From: Prevotellaceae bacterium
GTDB taxonomy: Bacteria > Bacteroidota > Bacteroidia > Bacteroidales > UBA932
Length of the DNA: 7,905 bases
NCBI GenBank assembly: GCA_031259225.1
Contig: JAIRLT010000156.1
Location: 1 to 7,905, forward strand
Direction: 5' to 3'
Part shown: in pieces, positions 6,313 to 7,905 of the stretch
Position numbering within the stretch: the first letter of the stretch is position 1
Layout of the letters: each line of letters opens with the position of its first letter
Notes under the pieces: model-generated
Databases searched by the model: none
What the model was told of the DNA's origin: nothing
What the model saw: the letters and a program-made list of their open reading frames with translations, nothing else
Program-made: the position numbers and the translations under genes

Positions 6313-6988
6313 CCGGGATGTTGATGGAAGGATTTTTGCGAATTACTATTTTTTGCTCTGTGCCGTTGCGCAAACGTTTAATGTTGTTCCGGTGGGTTAC
6401 CAAAATCATCACCATTGCCAAGACGCTGAATATTTCTAACGTCAGCGGCTCGTAAGTATCTATCAACACATCGAAAACCACAATCACGATAAAGGGAAAG
6501 GAAATGGCTGCTATGATAGAACTCAACGAAACATAGCGGGTAATCAGCAGGAAAATGACAAAAATACCCAGCACTATCAACATCGCTGCCGGGAAGATGG
6601 CAAGAATAACGCCGGCAATGGTCGCTACGCCTTTGCCGCCCTTGAACGAAGCAAAAACAGGAAAGATATGCCCCAACACCGCCGCTATACCCAATGCTAT
6701 CTGGAAACTCACAAAAGTATTGGACATAAACCGGTCGGGCGGGTCGGGATTTTTTACCAACGTAGTCAAGAGGATTAAACAGACCGCCCCCGCGCCTTTG
6801 GCAAAATCCAAAATAAAAACAGGCGCAGCGGCTTTCCAGCCAAGTACGCGCAATATATTGGTCGCCCCTGCATTTCTACTGCCGTGTTCGCGAACATCTA
6901 CATTGTAAAACAATTTTCCAATCCATAAAGCATTCGATATGGAACCAAGAAGATAAGCGGCAATAATTAATGCAATATAAAGAAACAT
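6293..6988 (-). CDS. plsY: Acyl-phosphate:glycerol-3-phosphate acyltransferase
   Basis: PlsY (EC 2.3.1.275) transfers an acyl group from acyl phosphate to glycerol 3-phosphate, giving lysophosphatidate, the first membrane step of phospholipid synthesis. It is an integral inner-membrane protein. From ATG 6988 it has 231 residues with about five to seven hydrophobic segments. The family motifs are present: GSISNALWIGK (15-25) with HGSRNAGATN (35-44), DFAKGA (61-66), GHIFPVFASFKGGKGVAT (106-123) and THRNNIKRLRNGTE (198-211). A TTG at 7009 lies within the -7 box and is unlikely to be the start. The loop after segment two (residues 79-92) and a hydrophilic tail of about 20 residues are somewhat long. 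The last residues (KKGEG) and the stop are heptamer repeat. It converges on cdaA. Confidence 0.95.
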   Translation of the reverse strand: MFLYIALIIAAYLLGSISNALWIGKLFYNVDVREHGSRNAGATNILRVLGWKAAAPVFILDFAKGAGAVCLILLTTLVKNPDPPDRFMSNTFVSFQIALGIAAVLGHIFPVFASFKGGKGVATIAGVILAIFPAAMLIVLGIFVIFLLITRYVSLSSIIAAISFPFIVIVVFDVLIDTYEPLTLEIFSVLAMVMILVTHRNNIKRLRNGTEQKIVIRKNPSINIPDKKGEG

Positions 6989-7006
6989 GACCGTACTTTT
7001 TTTGTG

Positions 7007-7014
7007 CAAAGATA
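7007..7014 (-). promoter_or_regulatory. -7 box for plsY
   Basis: TATCTTTG on the minus strand (7014-7007) matches TAnnTTTG. No good TTTG -33 box was found 19-21 bp upstream. Transcription would start near 7002, about 14 nt before the ATG at 6988. Confidence 0.55.
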
Positions 7015-7053
7015 TAAAAGATTTGCAGATTTAATGTGAAAATGTGAAGATGA

Positions 7054-7333
7054 GGCTGGCGCGGCAGCGCAATTTCTGATTTCTGATTTCTAATTTCTGA
7101 TTGGCTGACGCGGCAGCTAATTTCTAATTTCTGATTTCTAATTAGCTGGCGCGCCCGCGCAATTTCTAATTTCTAATTTCTAATTAGCTGCCCGCGCCAG
7201 CCAATTAGTCACATTAGCACATTTTCACATTAGCACATTAGCCCGCGCCAGCCATTTTCAACTTTCAACTTTCAACTTTCAACTAAACCGACGCGCCAGC
7301 CTAACTCATAACTCATAATTCATAACTCATAAT
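7054..7333. repeat. Mosaic of heptamer arrays separated by GC-rich words
   Basis: This gap of over 350 bp holds no gene that I can see. Its order is: GGCTGGCGCGGCAGC (7055-7069), atttctg/atttcta array (about 7071-7103), GGCTGACGCGGCAGC (7103-7117), atttcta array (about 7118-7145), AGCTGGCGCGCCCGCGC (7144-7160), atttcta array (7161-7187), GCTGCCCGCGCCAGCC (7187-7202), a cacattag array (about 7210-7242), GCCCGCGCCAGCC (7241-7253), tttcaac array (about 7255-7284), GACGCGCCAGCC (7290-7301), and an aactcat array (about 7303-7333). The first GC-rich words are in one orientation and the last three are reversed. Confidence 0.85.
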
Positions 7334-7337
7334 TTTT

Positions 7338-7368
7338 TTTGGTACCAAAAGATTTTTTCTTACCTTTG
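7338..7368 (+). promoter_or_regulatory. Bacteroidota-type promoter
   Basis: TTTG (7338-7341), a 19-bp spacer and TACCTTTG (7361-7368) match the consensus fully. This is one of the two best promoters in the window. It points right, with a start near 7373 and an ATG at 7389. Confidence 0.7.
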
Positions 7369-7388
7369 CACCTGAACATTAAAACATT

Positions 7389-7499
7389 ATGACAAACTTT
7401 TTGAACATCACCGCCACGCGCACACGAAACCTGCCGGTTTCTTGGATGTTTAATTTTGTACCCCACCCCCCCGAAACCGTTGCGAGAGTAAGTCTGTAG
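7389..7499 (+). CDS. Small 36-aa ORF, candidate 0-frame of a frameshifted gene
   Basis: The product is not recognised. The ORF starts 21 bp after a strong -7 box and reads MTNFLNITATRTRNLPVSW, then MFNFVPHPPETVARVSL, with TAG at 7497-7499. It has no clear signal peptide or membrane segment. A run of seven C (7466-7472) covers codons 26-28 in the phase C CCC CCC. In the -1 frame there is no stop from 7454 to the window edge at 7905, so slippage, or one extra C, would join this ORF to RNRCESKSVERVALCAYSC and then to a long TRVAYAP heptad array. It may be a short leader peptide, the start of a frameshifted or phase-variable gene, or a gene broken by an assembly error. A minus-strand ORF ends 19 bp to its right. 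Confidence 0.35.
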   Translation: MTNFLNITATRTRNLPVSWMFNFVPHPPETVARVSL

Positions 7500-7524
7500 A
7501 GCGTGTAGCTCTGTGTGCTTACTC
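7486..7524 (+). ncRNA. Stable RNA hairpin, plus-strand sense
   Basis: Bases 7486-7502 pair with 7508-7524: 17 positions with 12 Watson-Crick pairs, four G-U pairs and one mismatch (7494/7516), closed by a five-base loop GTGTA. The G-U pairs become C-A mismatches on the other strand, so the structure favours plus-strand RNA. A smaller hairpin follows (GCGAC 7529-7533 with GTCGC 7543-7547). No U tract follows, so it is not an ordinary terminator. The stop of the 36-codon ORF lies in its left arm. Confidence 0.5.
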
Positions 7525-7905
7525 CTGTGCGACGTCCAGAGGGTCGCTTATTTCAATTTTGTTACCTGTACAAACGCTTGGCGCGCTTGGCTTTCCGGCT
7601 AATGCGGCGGGATTTATCCAATGGCGCTTTTGTACTTCTACGCGGGTTGCGTTGGCGTCAACGCGGGTTGCGTTTACGCCTACGCGGGTCGCGTATGCGC
7701 CTACGCGGGTTGGGTATGCGCCTACGCGGGTTGCGTATGCGCCTACGCGGGTTACGTATGCGCCTACGCGGGTTGTGTATGCGCCTACGCGGGTTACGTA
7801 TGCGCCTACGCGGGTTACGTATGCGCCTACGCGGATTGCGTATGCGCCTACGCGGGTCGCGTATGCGCCTACGCGGGTTGCATTGGCTCCTGCGCGGGTC
7901 GCGTT
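7519..7905 (-). CDS. Heptad-repeat protein, C-terminal part (runs off the window)
   Basis: This minus-strand reading frame is open from the window edge to TAA at 7521-7519. It is read as twelve complete heptads close to GAYATRV (variants GANATRV, GAYVTRV, GAYPTRV, GAYTTRV, DANATRV), followed by a non-repetitive 39-residue tail beginning EVQKRHWINPAALAGKPSA and ending in DPLDVAQE. The tail looks like ordinary soluble protein, and some codon differences between repeats are silent (gca/gcg, aac/aat), which supports coding. However, the plus strand in the -1 frame is also open over the whole stretch as TRVAYAP heptads, and the promoter seen here points right. The start lies outside the window. 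Function is not recognised. Confidence 0.4.
   Translation of the reverse strand, partial: NATRAGANATRVGAYATRVGAYAIRVGAYVTRVGAYVTRVGAYTTRVGAYVTRVGAYATRVGAYPTRVGAYATRVGVNATRVDANATRVEVQKRHWINPAALAGKPSAPSVCTGNKIEISDPLDVAQE
7639..7905. repeat. 21-bp tandem array, more than 12 copies
   Basis: Twelve complete 21-bp units start at 7639 and a 15-bp partial unit runs off the window. Each unit begins TACGCGGG and ends ATGCGCC in most copies. The inner units are nearly identical and vary chiefly at bases 9-12 of the unit; the first two and the last two units differ more. The length is a multiple of three, so no frame is broken. Confidence 0.95.

Noticed and set aside
6989..7009. TTG start for plsY at 7009
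   Set aside because: It is part of the TATCTTTG box, so it would not be in the transcript.
7486..7547. Intrinsic terminator
   Set aside because: The hairpin is strong but is not followed by a T tract on either strand.
7527..7560. Group II intron 5' end (GTGCGAC)
   Set aside because: Only the short boundary-like word is present; no domain V or reverse transcriptase ORF was seen.
7639..7905. CRISPR array
   Set aside because: The 21-bp units are contiguous, without spacers, and vary within the unit; the heptamer arrays likewise lack spacers.

Overview
The window looks like chromosomal DNA of a member of the Bacteroidota, probably Bacteroidales. Five start regions carry the Bacteroidota -7 box TAnnTTTG, and two of these have a TTTG -33 box exactly 19 bp upstream. 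Start codons lack Shine-Dalgarno sequences. The gene set (a GH130 phosphorylase, an LA_2272-type surface repeat protein, CdaA, PlsY and the aromatic-pathway enzymes AroA and AroC) fits that phylum. No rRNA, tRNA, CRISPR array, transposase or phage gene was seen.

Layout. 183-1193 (+) is a GH130 mannoside phosphorylase. It converges on 1378-2415/2442 (-), an exported protein with eight 15-16 residue glycine/asparagine repeats. Upstream of that gene is a good promoter and a long imperfect inverted repeat (about 2474-2650) that would form its 5' leader. 2748-3731 (-) is aroC and 3885-5141 (-) is aroA; they probably form an aroA-aroC unit making EPSP and then chorismate. aroA is divergent from cdaA (5267-6055, +), the membrane di-adenylate cyclase, with back-to-back promoters in a 125-bp spacer. 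cdaA converges on plsY (6293-6988, -), the acyl-phosphate glycerol-3-phosphate acyltransferase of phospholipid synthesis. Apart from the shikimate pair these are housekeeping neighbours with no clear shared pathway.

The unusual part is what lies between and after the genes. Most of the spacers hold a tandem array of a different short word, almost always 7 bp long (gaattag, agtcata, gggtgaa, atttcta, tttcaac, aactcat, ctttaca). The arrays often abut or enter a stop codon and are separated by a recurring GC-rich word close to GCTGGCGCG(C/G)C.

The right end (7338-7905) has a well-formed promoter and a 36-codon ORF. That ORF contains a C7 tract phased as a -1 slippery heptamer and is followed by a 17-pair hairpin that contains its stop codon. 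The -1 frame then stays open through a 21-bp tandem array to the window edge, as a TRVAYAP heptad. The minus strand of the same array is also open (GAYATRV heptads plus a 43-residue tail). Sequence alone does not settle which strand is coding. This is the best candidate here for something undescribed.
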